DNA from: Luscinia megarhynchos
Taxonomy: Eukaryota; Chordata; Aves; Passeriformes; Turdidae
NCBI GenBank assembly: GCA_034336665.1
Contig: CM067568.1
Coordinates: 37,490,770-37,554,769, forward strand
DNA length: 64,000 nucleotides
Direction: 5' to 3'
The notes under the pieces are model-generated. The model saw only the letters and a list, made by a program, of their open reading frames with translations. It did not search any database and was not told where the DNA came from. Shown one piece after another: positions 53,330 through 64,000 of this stretch. Both the position numbers and the translations under genes were made by a program. Each line of letters starts with the position of its first letter. Within the stretch, counting starts at the first letter, position 1.

Positions 53330-53713
53330 TCAAATATCTCTTGGCAACAGATTACTCCTGGCAATCTCAAACATCAACTGTTTGTATATACCATATACAG
53401 CCCCCTTTCTTATTGGTGATGATGACATGATTCAAACCTTTTGACTGAGTCTTCTATTTTTTGGCTTCCACTTCATAGGTGGAAGTTGTCTTCCCATAAG
53501 TTCAGGCAGTGGTACTGCTTCTGATTACCAGAAGTATTATTTCTGATTAATGCAGCAGGTTCTTGGAATGCAGTATTTTGGTTTCAGGGGGCTCTAAATA
53601 CGGACTATCATTCTCACAGTCATTTAGGCTGCTTTCTCTTCATCACTTCTGGTATACAAAGAATCATCTCTTTCATGGTAATAGGTTTCTGTAGCCATGT
53701 CAACAAGAACCTC
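53330..53713 (-). pseudogene. Decayed protein-coding remnant, parent unidentified
   Basis: Reading the minus strand, three protein-like blocks occur in order but in different frames. The first is EVLVDMATETYYHERDDSLY then TRSDEEKAA before a stop (about 53713-53624). The second follows at once after a frameshift: SLNDCENDSPYLEPPETKIL (about 53630-53547). The third is MSSSPIRKGAVYGIYKQLMF then EIARSNLLPRD before a stop (53428-53330). Weaker coding-like text continues on both sides. The pattern suggests a frameshifted, intronless remnant such as an old retrocopy. I do not recognise the parent gene, and a diverged mobile-element ORF is possible. Confidence 0.35.
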
Positions 53714-54297
53714 TTATCCATGTTTTTTATTTACCCATTCTGTAATTGTGCATACTAACTTAGCATTTTAAAAATACTTTGCACTTCCACATGCTGGTTT
53801 TTCCTTAAAGCAGAACAGATCCCACTTTGTATGATTGATACATTTGATTTCTGGAAACTTTCTCCTTACTGAGCTACACTGCCACTTGGTCTTACAGTTT
53901 GAAGGGTGCTACATTTCCGTGTTCTGCAGCATTTTTAGAGTTTTGTCTAAACTCTGTTAAAGGACCTCAAAACTGGAACAGTTTATGGGCCTGGGTCAGG
54001 TCTCAGATATGTGAGTTCTAGAAATATGTATTCTGAAATAAAGAGATGTTCTGAAGTAGTAGAAGATGCAAGAAACTATATGTATGTCCTGTCGCCAATT
54101 ATGAAGCTGTCTTCTACCTGCTCTTTTAGTCCTTATCTCCACAGAGGTGACAGCCATTCCTTAAACCTGTGATAAAAAAATGGTGGGGTCTAAAATACAC
54201 TGAAATTCATCAGTATCTTGTAAATTACAATCACAGAATCTGATATGTAAGCAAAGCATACTGTAGAAACCACAATCATGTTAGGAAAGCTGCTTAT

Positions 54298-54435
54298 ATG
54301 TGTTCAAAAATCTATAGATGTGGTACTTAGAGTCATGGTTTAGTGGTGGAATTAGTAGTGCTGAGTTAATTGCTGGACTTGATCATAGGTATCTTTTCCA
54401 GCCTTTACAATACTGTGATGATTCTCTGATTCTCA
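54298..54435 (+). mobile_element. CR1 LINE 3' end fragment
   Basis: The fragment reads 'tctatagatgtggtacttag', 'agtcatggtttagtggtgga', 'ttgctggacttgatcatagg' and 'atcttttccagcctttacaa', then a decayed octamer tail (gatgattctctgattct). This is the usual CR1 3'UTR end in + orientation. The 91-codon minus-strand frame at 54742-54467 abuts it and is of unknown origin. Confidence 0.88.
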
Positions 54436-57400
54436 GGAAAGGTGAGTTCTGATAAAATCAGAAACTCTAACTGTAGTTATAAACTTTGTCACCATCTCCA
54501 GCGATATAACTTGTCACCTCAGTCCTGGGTTCATTTTTCCCTTCCTTCAGCCCAGTAGATGTCAACAGTAGTACCACTATGAACCTTTGTAGGTTCTGAG
54601 GAGGTGTGATATTGCTGCACTTCAAACGGTTATAAAAAAATTCTTTCACTTTCCTACTAGTATGGACCTTCATTTCAGGATTACATGGATCAGGAATTAA
54701 GGCTAAATGTTCATCTAATTCTAAAGCAATCATGAAGTTCAATGTATCAGACTTCCTATAAGAAAACTAGGATTCCTTCTTTCATTTTCTGCTTTCAGAT
54801 ACTGTAAAACACATTTCCCAACAGATATTCTGAATCTGAACTTACATTGTACATAAAAAGTAACTGCTTTCTGCAACCTTTAAAGGTGGCCGTAGAGTCA
54901 CCTTCTATTAACATTATACCTCATCTGCACTGGCACAGTTTTCAAAATATCTGTCAGCATTGTACCATATTAGAATAAAAGAAGTACCCAAAATATTTAG
55001 CCAATTTTGGGGTTTTTTTGTTCTTTAAGTTATTAGATGATAGTAAATGTATTAAATTTTGCTGGAGATAAGATATTGAATTTCATGAAGAGGAGGAGTA
55101 TTATGGGTATGTATTATATTTTATTTTATAAATTTGTTTCTTTCTCAATATAAATTTTGTTATCCATGCATGTAGAAAGAATTGTGATAAATCTTAATTT
55201 TCAATATTTTTTTCAGTGTCATACCATACACTCTTCATTTTTTATGCTGCACAGGAAAATGATCCTCTTTTGTTTGAACAGCAACTGTAAACAAAATCTT
55301 GAGCCTGGATGCATGATGACATGCGAGTTATTTGTCCTTCAATAAAACATATAAAAGGTAGTAACCCAAGCTCTTGTGCAAAAGACAAGCTACAGGGTCA
55401 TTAAATACCAAAGGTCTTGCTCTGACCCATCCGTGACCTCCTTATCTGAAACACCTCTCAGAATTGATAGAATCTTCTTTAGATCTTGGGTACAGGAAAC
55501 CAAGGATAGGATGAAGGATCAATATAAACATTTCAGAATTTTAGGTATTTACTAAAAAGGAATATTTGGCCTTTGTGTGTCTAAGTGTATCCAAATATCT
55601 GTTCAGAATTGGAGGACCTTTTCCTAGCATTTTGTATACAAGAAATCATATGAAGTGTGCTTCAGAGTAGAAGGGGAACAGATGCTGAAGGAAGTCACTG
55701 AAACATTAGGTCTTTGTATGATTTTAAAGCTGCAGACTGGCCTTGATTCAGAAGCCTCAAGGTCCATCATGTTTGCTGTTATTTGTAGTTTTACTGCAAT
55801 CTGGATCCTGTTCCCAGGTAGAGCAACTTCAGGTTTTAGAGTGAGATGAATTCAAAAGTGCCTATTTCTGGAAAGGGCAGCTTGGTGCTTAGCCATCACT
55901 TACCCAGAGAAGTTGGGAATTATTTTGCCTATCCTGCTTAATTCCTATCTATTTATTTGGTCTGGTGCTGAAGCACATTTTTGATATTAGTGCACTTGTG
56001 CATCTAGATCACTGAGAAGCTTTTGACAGTCTCTTTTGACCATGAATAAGCGGAAAGTTCTGATTTGATTTCTGTGCATGTGGCCCCACAGAGGTGTAAT
56101 GAAAAGTGAGCTTTGCTGTTCACACATTGAGGTTGCCAAGAGGAGCAGATGTTCTACTGATGTGCAGTAGTGTGCAGTTCTGCCCGAGCAATATGCAGGT
56201 CATCAAGAAAATGCTTCAATACCAGAAGTAGAGAATGGATGAGGATTTATTTTGAACTTTTTCTTCCTTCTATGAAAGTGGGCTTAATGAAGTAAAATCT
56301 TTCTCATCTGCCTTCCAATAGATCTCCTACAGCTTTTCCTCATAAGATTTTGGAGTGATATCTGGACTTGGGCTTTTCTCCAGGAGTCAGCTTTAGTGGA
56401 GTGAGCTGTATGTTAGGAGTCAAGTAGTAAATTTGATAAATTGCTAATTCTGAGTTTCCAGATCCTAACCTTAAAAACCTGGTTCAGACACCCTGGTGTG
56501 CTACCTATTCAGGATTAACACGAGCACAGATAGAACTGGACATATGATTTGACATGATTTTTTATTATTTGAAGTCTTGCAATGTGTAAAGTAAGGTTCA
56601 TATCAGCAGAAGTATATCGATGTATTAGGATTCCAACTCAGCATGTATTAGGTTTATCTTAATATTTAGAAACACTGCATGACTACCTCTGTCATGGAGC
56701 TGAATCAAAATTGTTCATTACCATTGCAGAGGAAAAGGAATTGTTCATTGAAAAAACTCAAAGAAACTCTAATTTCTCCTTCAAAATGTATTTACAATTA
56801 AAACTTTAATTTTTTATGCCTCCAAAATTCAGTCATCTGTGTTGTTGCTTCTGAAATTCAGCCTCTCTTAATGGTAAGGTAAATATATCTTACAAAGAAA
56901 AAGGAATGGAGGAGTAAAATGAGAAAAGAGCTGTCTTTAAAATTTGGATAGGAAACTGAAGTAACCAATGCAATTGGGTAATAGTGATTAAGTGTATATC
57001 TCATTGCTAGAACATGGTATTAATGTGTATTAATTGTGTGATTGTATTAAGCTGCTGAGCAGCCAAATTTACAATTTAAAATTAAGCACAAAGCCCAAAA
57101 TGTCATTTTTAGTTAGATTCAATATGTAAAGAAATATTTTTCAGAATTGTGTTGATTGATACTGGATTTTTCATCTCCAGAATCGATTCTCACTGAAGAA
57201 CAGATATCATCTCCCACGGTTTTGCTAGACGTATTTAGATTCCATACAGCTCACAAACTCCCCATTTCCTTGTGGATCACAGTCAAGATGATTATTTCAA
57301 TGCTAGTTTGTTTATTAAAGAAATACCTGCTATGCTGGAGGGGTTATTAAGCTGGTGGTCATGGCATGGCTAGCACATAGAGTTCACTGTTTACAAATAC

Positions 57401-60400
57401 TCTGATCACACATTTTGAAAATTGAGAAGTTTTGTTTTTTAAACATCTATACCATTTCAACTGTTGTTTTTGTTTTTTTTAATATTAGAAGTAGCATTTG
57501 GACCAGGTTTCCAAACACTGAAGCTGATCTTGTATATATCTGTATATAGGCCAGATTCTGTGCACACACACGTTTCAGTGACTGCTGGAGTATACTTCTG
57601 CTGACAGTAATAGTTACTATTATAGCACCTAAATTTTGAGGAAAAAATGAACCCTTTCTTGCTTTGACCTTATAGCTTATAGTACTTAATGGGGCTGAGT
57701 CCCAAATCTCTAAAGCCTTAGGCTATTATACACACATATAGACTGCTAAGAAACAGACAGAGATCAGAGGAAATCCTGTTAAAATTTGTTTTCGTAAACT
57801 AGCTGTCTTACATGATACAAGATGTGGTAAGAGTACCTTGATGCTTTGCTAGTTCTTTCACAAGAGCTCAGGCCAGGAGACATTTTAACAGGAAAAAATC
57901 CTTGATGTAAACATTGAAAGAATCTATTATCCTTTCTCAGGATAATAGATAAACATAGTGCTTCAAAACTTTTCCCTACAAAAGCTCATTAAGATCATCT
58001 CTACCTTAACTATGTTTCTCAGTGAGTTCTTTGGATCTGTAATCCTTCACCCCATCTTCTGAAAAGATGAAACTATTTAACACAGGTTTCTAGTTTTCAA
58101 ATGGAACTCTGCTCCACTTTTCAGTGGTGCTCACTCTGAGTAAATTATTTGAATACACTACTTGTTGTCAGTTAGATGCATTTCGAAGACCTGAAGATTT
58201 CAAACCTTTTCCTTGCCTATAGTCTGGAGGAGAGACATCTTTCTTTTTCCTTTATTTTTTTTTCCTAAGGATTTTAACCATTTAAGAGTATAACATAAAA
58301 TTGACTGGTTTTAGTTGGTTATCTGTTCCTATTTCTTACAACTGAGCTGCAGTTGTTGGAGAACAGAGTGGCTGAGTGACTGGGAAGAAAGTGACTGAAA
58401 CTCGGGAAATGCTATTGATAGCTCCTTCCCTTTGGAATTGCTGTGTAACAGTAACAACAAAAACACTCATTTTCTAAACTAGATAAAATAAAATCTGTTT
58501 ATCTAGCCTGTTAAATCTGGGTGCCAGCTTTCAAGCAGATGATGTTTTAAGCTCTGTAGATGCTAAATCCTGAAACATTTGGTCTATAAACAAAAAGCTG
58601 ACATCAAATACAGCATTACTGCTAGACATAGTAATGGTGTATGTATGCTGCATTCACACAAAATAGGGAGATGATTGCTTTTTTGTATGTTGCTTAGGGT
58701 TTTTTTCTTATGTTAGAGTATTAAAACAGATATTAAATTTTATCATTAATGCAGTGCGTGGTCTCTCTTCAAATCCCCTTAATTACAGATTGACTCCAAG
58801 GATTACACAGCATGGATTTTAATTTTAACTGAAACAAAAAGAAAAGCTGCTTAAAAATTATTCTTGCTGAGTGACTTGTTGGACCACAAAACAATTTTAA
58901 CATCTTTTGACAAGTGTTGTCAAATTTAAAATATTGGAGCTGAGTTCACCTTCAAACTCCAGTTGTATCACGTCTGCTTCCCAAATAAAATGTTTTATTA
59001 ACTTTGTCCTCACAAAGGAATGTCTGCTTCTAATATTTTTTATTTTTTCAGTTATTTTTTAGGAGAAAAAGACTCACTGTCTTGCTGAGATGTGTTTATG
59101 TTTGAAGAAAGTGACATCAGACATCATATTTCTTTTCTTTGATAATTAGAGAAAAATTACCAGAGTTGATATAGCAGCAACAAACATATTTTTCACACTC
59201 CTACTTTGTTTCCTTTCTGACCCCTATCTTTAGAAATTAAAACTCTGAAAGCTTCATTCTATCCTGAGACATAGAATAGTGGGTCTAAGTCCAGAAACAA
59301 CATTTTTGTAAATTGGGGCCTGATCCAGTAAGCCTCACGCAGGAAGATACTTCTGTAAGTACCTATTATTCCTCTGAGTAAAACTGGATGATCAGGAATC
59401 AGTTTTTCATCAGTCTCTTGTAAGATTTCTTTCCCCCATTTATTAAAGGACAAAAATCAGCCTCCCAGTTTGTTTCGTTAAGTAAAACTCACTTGTCACA
59501 ATTACAGCTTATTAGTATTTTTTGTAATTTTACAGTCTATCTCCTCCTGGTTCTTTAAGATACTAAAAAAAAAAAAAAAGTTGCTCTCCAGAACTGCATC
59601 AAATAGCTGCCCAAAGCTAAGTATACACAACTTCTCGTGAAGTAGACATAGACAAAAACACTGTCCTGTCTCAAAATGGGGACACAAAGTTTCTTTCTTT
59701 AAAATTCAGCTTGGTTTGTGACTGAGTAATAACTTTGAATACAAAAGGCTGGAGGAAAGAGAAATCAGCTTTTGGCCAGGAGGTCACCATATTGCTGAGG
59801 GATAAACCTGTCATTGTTTAATAGTAGTTAGTGGTTTGATAAAGTTCCCCCAGCTCAGTTCGTTAGCTTGAAACATATTTCTGAGACTTCACAGATCTGC
59901 AGGTAAACAACACCATGATTGCTGCATCTTTTTATGGGGTGGAATTTTTTTACTTGAAAAGGGTTTTTTCAACAAGCTTTTTTCTCCCTTTTTAGCTGTC
60001 TCTGTGCTATCAGAACGTTCAATGATTTTCTCCATTATTGTACTAGTGTACTTTTTTTTAAATGGATCATATTAAAGTCTGTTGCTTTGCCAAGCATAAA
60101 TCCCTCCTGTTTTAGCAGGAAGGTATATCTAAAGCAAGCCAATGAACAAGGTAATTTATGCACAATATTGTTTGGTTTAATTTGTCGATTATGTATAATA
60201 GTCTCAATGGTATATGATTTTCATGTCATGTGTGCTAATGCAGAGGCCAGAAATAGCAACAAAAGAGGTGAAATAGTGTAGTTTAGTGTGTTTGTGTGTG
60301 TGATTTCTTCTAAGGATTTGCTAGGTAATGCACAGCACTGTGAGTGATGCTGGCAGCTGGCAAAAGTTTGATGCTTTATATTTGCTATGGTTGCATTCTC

Positions 60401-61525
60401 TTGGCCAAACTTTAAATGTATTATTGCTTAGATTTAACAAAAAAGTACACAATGTAGTTTCTAATTATTTTCAGAAATTAGATGAAATGGTGTACAGGAA
60501 ATAACGATAAGTGATTTTTAGTACAAAGTTCAATTTCACAAGTCACCTTTTGAGACCTGTTTAATAAGATTGTGAACTCTTTTGAATGCCCGGTGAAGTT
60601 CACAGGGGATGAGGCAAGCTGTTCAGCCAGATCCTTTAATAAATAACACCATCTCTTTACCACAGTGGGCAAAATGTGGAAAAAAGAAAAATCTCACTTG
60701 TGTCCTAACATAAATAAATGTATGCGTGAGCGCTGTCTGTCTTAGAAGTCGTTTGTGTTTGTTTAAGTTGGAGCACAGGACACACAGTAAGTCTGGTGTC
60801 TGGTTTTTGAAAGCAGGGTGTGTAAGCGTCTACGTCAGAAAGAAAACCATTCTTGAATCTGAAGGCTGAGGCTGGAAAGAAAAATCATCCTTTACAATAA
60901 GTAAGACCTGATTTTGGCATATGTTAACTTTTCAGCAATGTTATGTGTTTGCAATACATTCACTGTTGGTAGAGCTCTGAGGGTTGCTCTGCTTTGAGTG
61001 TAAGATTTCAGAATTTTGCTGGAACCAGATTTTGATGTTTAAATTATGAACCAGTCCTGCATTTTGGGGTGGAGAGTGTTGCTGAGGTTGTTAGTTTCAG
61101 TCCAAGTGTAACCATCTCTGTGTTGCTTCACAGTTTTTCAGAATTAAATTGTAGCTGTCAGTATCTGCTTCATTTTTGTTAATATTTTACTTTTTTTTCC
61201 TCACACTCCCCAACTGCGTGAGTGAGTAGGAGCTACATAATTTCTGGGGATTTTTCCTGCTTTTACCGTCCTTACTTTTTCTCTAGCTAGTCAGTACTTC
61301 ATGGCAGTTAACAGGATGTGCTGCTTTTCTGGAACAGCTACTTTACAAGCAAGTACTTTTTCAGTTTTGTATATATTCTTGCACAATAATCAAAACCCCC
61401 AAGGTTTATTCTTTTGGTTTGGGCGATTTATAGCACTCTTCTGTTGTTAAGTTTTTGATTTATTCTCTTATCCACTGGATTAAATCTTGTTTCGTTATTG
61501 CAAAATCCCCTCACTGTCTTTTTAG

Positions 61526-61606
61526 TTGAACTTCAATCATGGAAAACAAGGAACCTGAATTACATTTGAGGAAGGAAATGCTCAACTTGAAACATAGTGC
61601 TTGCAG
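61526..61606 (+). CDS. Candidate exon with start codon (hypothetical)
   Basis: A good acceptor (cactgtctttttag ending at 61525) and donor (cag|gtacat, GT at 61607) bound 81 nt. An ATG at 61539 lies in favourable context (A at -3, G at +4) and opens MENKEPELHLRKEMLNLKHS then AC, leaving in phase 2. Phase 2 fits the next candidate exon at 63296. If spliced instead to the MIPOL1 exon at 46369-46476, it would end the protein after ten residues. No homology is recognised. Confidence 0.22.
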
Positions 61607-61904
61607 GTACATAAGTGGACACTGAAAATAAAATTAATTAGAAATAGAATGGCTCTTTATTTTATGTGACTGATTTGGAGTTGGCTATATCTGAAAAGGA
61701 ATGAAAAAATAATCTCTCTGCTTGAGACTTGCCAAACAATGCTATAAGCTCCAAGTTATTTTGAGGTGGTGAAAGGTGAAACATTTGACATGTTCTTTTT
61801 GGGTAATGCTTTAAAAAAGGAGAGGGCGGGAAAGAGGCGTTGCCACATCAGAGTTAAGGGTGTTTGTGGTTGTCCATGACAGCGCTCCAGTTTTAAAACA
61901 CCTG

Positions 61905-61916
61905 TGTTTACTTTCC
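61905..61916 (+). promoter_or_regulatory. FOXA-type forkhead motif
   Basis: TGTTTACTTTCC matches the forkhead/FOXA consensus (TGTTTAC followed by a T-rich end). It sits in a locally GC-richer, CpG-retaining patch (about 61820-61960) that also has an AGGGCGGG box. Single motifs are common by chance; binding is not shown. Confidence 0.3.
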
Positions 61917-61992
61917 AGCTTTTCTCAATCGGCCTGAAAGTGGCCTAAGAATGGCACAGACAGACCTGCAGTGTGTCTGTGTTGCCTTTGCA

Positions 61993-62009
61993 ACACACAC
62001 ACACACACA
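61993..62009. repeat. (CA)n microsatellite, short
   Basis: About eight CA units, followed by an A-rich segment. Confidence 0.9.
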
Positions 62010-63295
62010 AAAGAAAGGAAAAAAAGACAGAGATAAATCTCTTGTTGTGCAGCTAATCATTAACAGCATTTTTGTGCCTAACTGAAAACATTTTGAACTT
62101 TTCTAGATTTTTGTAGTCTATGAGATAGTGCCTGTATTTCTCCCTAATCTATTAAACTAAATTTCTATCTTTGCTACTTTATTTTCTGCCAAGAATAAAA
62201 TAAGCTTAATGTTGGTTTGTGGTAAATAATAATAGTGGTAAATAATAATAACATAAATCAGTATTTTTGTTGCAAATTGATATTTCATCCCAATATTTGG
62301 AAATACGCATACCAGTACTCTGCTTTAAAAGCAAACAATAAAAAAAAAAGAATAAAAAACTATGCACAGCCCCCCCTTTGCTGCCTTGCATGAAAAGAAA
62401 GGAGGTCGTCTTACAGTTTTTTCCTGTGTAGAGTTTTGCTTCATAAAATTCTAGTGTTTGATGTGTATTAACCTTCTTAATTTATTACATAAAGACAAAA
62501 CTAAGAAATCACATTATTTCAGTGCTTGCTTCAAAATTTGGAAATCGTTTGTGGGTCAGTACTTAAGATACTCATCTGATAAGAACTTTATTTTATACTA
62601 CTGCTCCAAGTTTATTGATTACTACCTTTTAAAATTGTTCATGTTTCACAAACTTTCTTGGTTTTTTAAGAAACTCTCATCGCTTTTTTTAGTGTATTTA
62701 AAATCAATGCAGTATTTCTTCTGCCTTCTACTTAAGGCATTCTTGTTTATAAAAATACATCTGCTTCATAATTACATTTGTTTTTCTTTGTGGATCACTC
62801 AGTATAAGTCAGGTTTTTATTTCCTAAAAGTGGGGGAAAAGGCAAAATAAAAAGAAAATATAGTTCTGGTGCAGGAGCACAGGTGATTTCTACCTTAATC
62901 TGATTTCTTTTTAGAGCTGTGAGTTTGATAGAATCAAAGTCAGCGTATGGGGATCAGCAATATGAAGCCCCTTGACCAAGATGCATAGCCTAACTAGAGC
63001 ACAGTTGATTTAATACTGGTTGGTCTAACACAATGACTCAACAAAGCAAACTGGGAATGTGCCAAATCCTCTTCAGATCAGGAACCTCTAATAGTCTGAG
63101 AAATTACACCAGACTGATCTTTCTTGGCAATACACAGCAGGGCACCCACCTTGCCATGGCTTTCCCAAGGGGCAGGAACAGCAGCACGAGTGCCTGCTCT
63201 GACAAAGCTGCTCCTGCAAAACACACAGCACACTCTCAACTGACTGCAAGGAAAGATGTTCAAAGAATAAGGGCATTAACATTTCCTTTTTTCAG

Positions 63296-63363
63296 TGATT
63301 CTACAAGCAGATCTGGAGAATATTCACATGAATCTGCTCTGAAGACAGAGAAGAGTTTGTGAG
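63296..63363 (+). CDS. Candidate exon completing a 44-residue ORF (hypothetical)
   Basis: A very good acceptor (cattaac branch-like motif, then atttccttttttcag ending at 63295) and a donor (GAG|gtaaat at 63364) bound 68 nt. Joined after 61606 the split codon AG|T gives Ser, and the frame then reads DSTSRSGEYSHESALKTEKS and L before TGA at 63360-63362, one base before the donor. Such a stop, close to a final junction, is compatible with a stable mRNA. The peptide is polar with no domain. The frame is also open upstream of this acceptor, so exon status rests on splice signals only. Confidence 0.2.
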
Positions 63364-64000
63364 GTAAATCCTCCCCCGAGTATCTGCACAGTTGTAGCAC
63401 CAAAATGCTCCTAGGAGTAGCATTCTTTCATATCAGTAAAGGATATAAGCCAGTACCTCTAAGAAATGGGGGCATAGGAGATATAAAGAGTTCACAGAAT
63501 TTAATCCAGACTGCCCCAAAGGTCATTAAATGATATTTCAAAAAGATAAAGAAGTTGTCACATTTATTAAATTACCAGGTGCAGCTGTGTGTAGATGTGT
63601 TTTAACATCAAGCTGGATAATGTCAATATGTGAAAGGGGAAGAAAAAGCTTTCTGCATGTAACTGTTTTTCTGAAGGCAATACTGCAGTATTGGAGACAA
63701 ATAGGGAGATAGTGCTCAAAATATGTCTTAAGTGGTTCGGATACCTACTTTCTCAAAGCTTTCAATGATTTTTAGATATCTAATCCACCTACAGTTTTTG
63801 AAATCCCATTAAGTAGCTGTCTTGATCTGCTTCAGGATGACTATAAATCTAATGGTCTCTTCACTTTGTTGCATTACTCCCTGCTCTTTCTAAAGGCTGA
63901 TGGTTAAATAAAAGCAGAATTTAAAAAGCAATTTTCTGGCAGTTAAAATTTGAATGTTTCTTAAAAATGCAATTGTCCTTATGAAATATATTTATTCAGT

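Larger units (their letters stand above)
46477..64000 (+). other. Start of a very long MIPOL1 intron (at least 17.5 kb)
   Basis: No further MIPOL1 exon was found to the end of the window. The stretch contains minus-strand coding-like segments (48084-48409, 52492-52805, 53330-53713), a CR1 fragment (54298-54435), a CA repeat (61993-62009) and two plus-strand exon candidates (61526-61606, 63296-63363). The remaining sequence, including 55000-60700, is AT-rich unique DNA with no element that I can name. Confidence 0.7.

Noticed and set aside
62458..62850. 130-codon plus-strand open frame
   Set aside because: The composition (Phe, Leu, Tyr, Lys, Ile) is that of translated AT-rich DNA; there is no domain and no acceptor or donor support.

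Overview
The window is vertebrate nuclear DNA, most likely from a bird. It is AT-rich and low in repeats, and its coding capacity is split into short exons with GT-AG boundaries. The clearest interspersed repeats are CR1 LINE 3' ends, one closing with the ATTCTGTG/ATTCTATG tail typical of avian CR1. There is nothing bacterial or viral, and no tRNA or rRNA gene was seen. The species cannot be read from this sequence alone.

One recognised gene crosses the window on the + strand: MIPOL1 (mirror-image polydactyly 1), a coiled-coil protein gene. Seven internal coding exons were placed by translation, splice sites and phase: 5756-5942, 8866-9001, 9977-10082, 21224-21353, 25389-25422 (a 34-nt microexon), 25682-25852 and 46369-46476. 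Every junction is in phase. The last six match the conserved coiled-coil part of human MIPOL1 closely; the first is divergent and placed by phase. Together they give about 290 codons. The N-terminal start, promoter, C-terminal third and 3'UTR were not found and presumably lie outside the window.

Layout: 1-5755 is upstream intron or flank with a CR1 3' end and a possible CR1 5' piece. 5756-25852 holds six exons. 25853-46368 is a 20.5-kb intron with microsatellites and a CpG-retaining block near 30 kb that looks like a conserved non-coding element. 46477-64000 is the start of another very long intron. It holds the least ordinary material: a minus-strand terminal-exon candidate (48084-48409), a minus-strand ORF ending at a good donor (52492-52805), a frameshifted coding-like remnant (about 53330-53713), a CR1 fragment, and two phase-compatible plus-strand exon candidates (61526-61606 and 63296-63363) encoding a 44-residue ORF.

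In other vertebrates MIPOL1 lies next to FOXA1, and its introns hold long-range regulatory DNA for that locus. The large, repeat-poor introns here fit that picture, but regulatory calls are inference. No clearly new biological system was found. The best leads are the unannotated exon candidates and the SOX-like palindrome near 29.97 kb.
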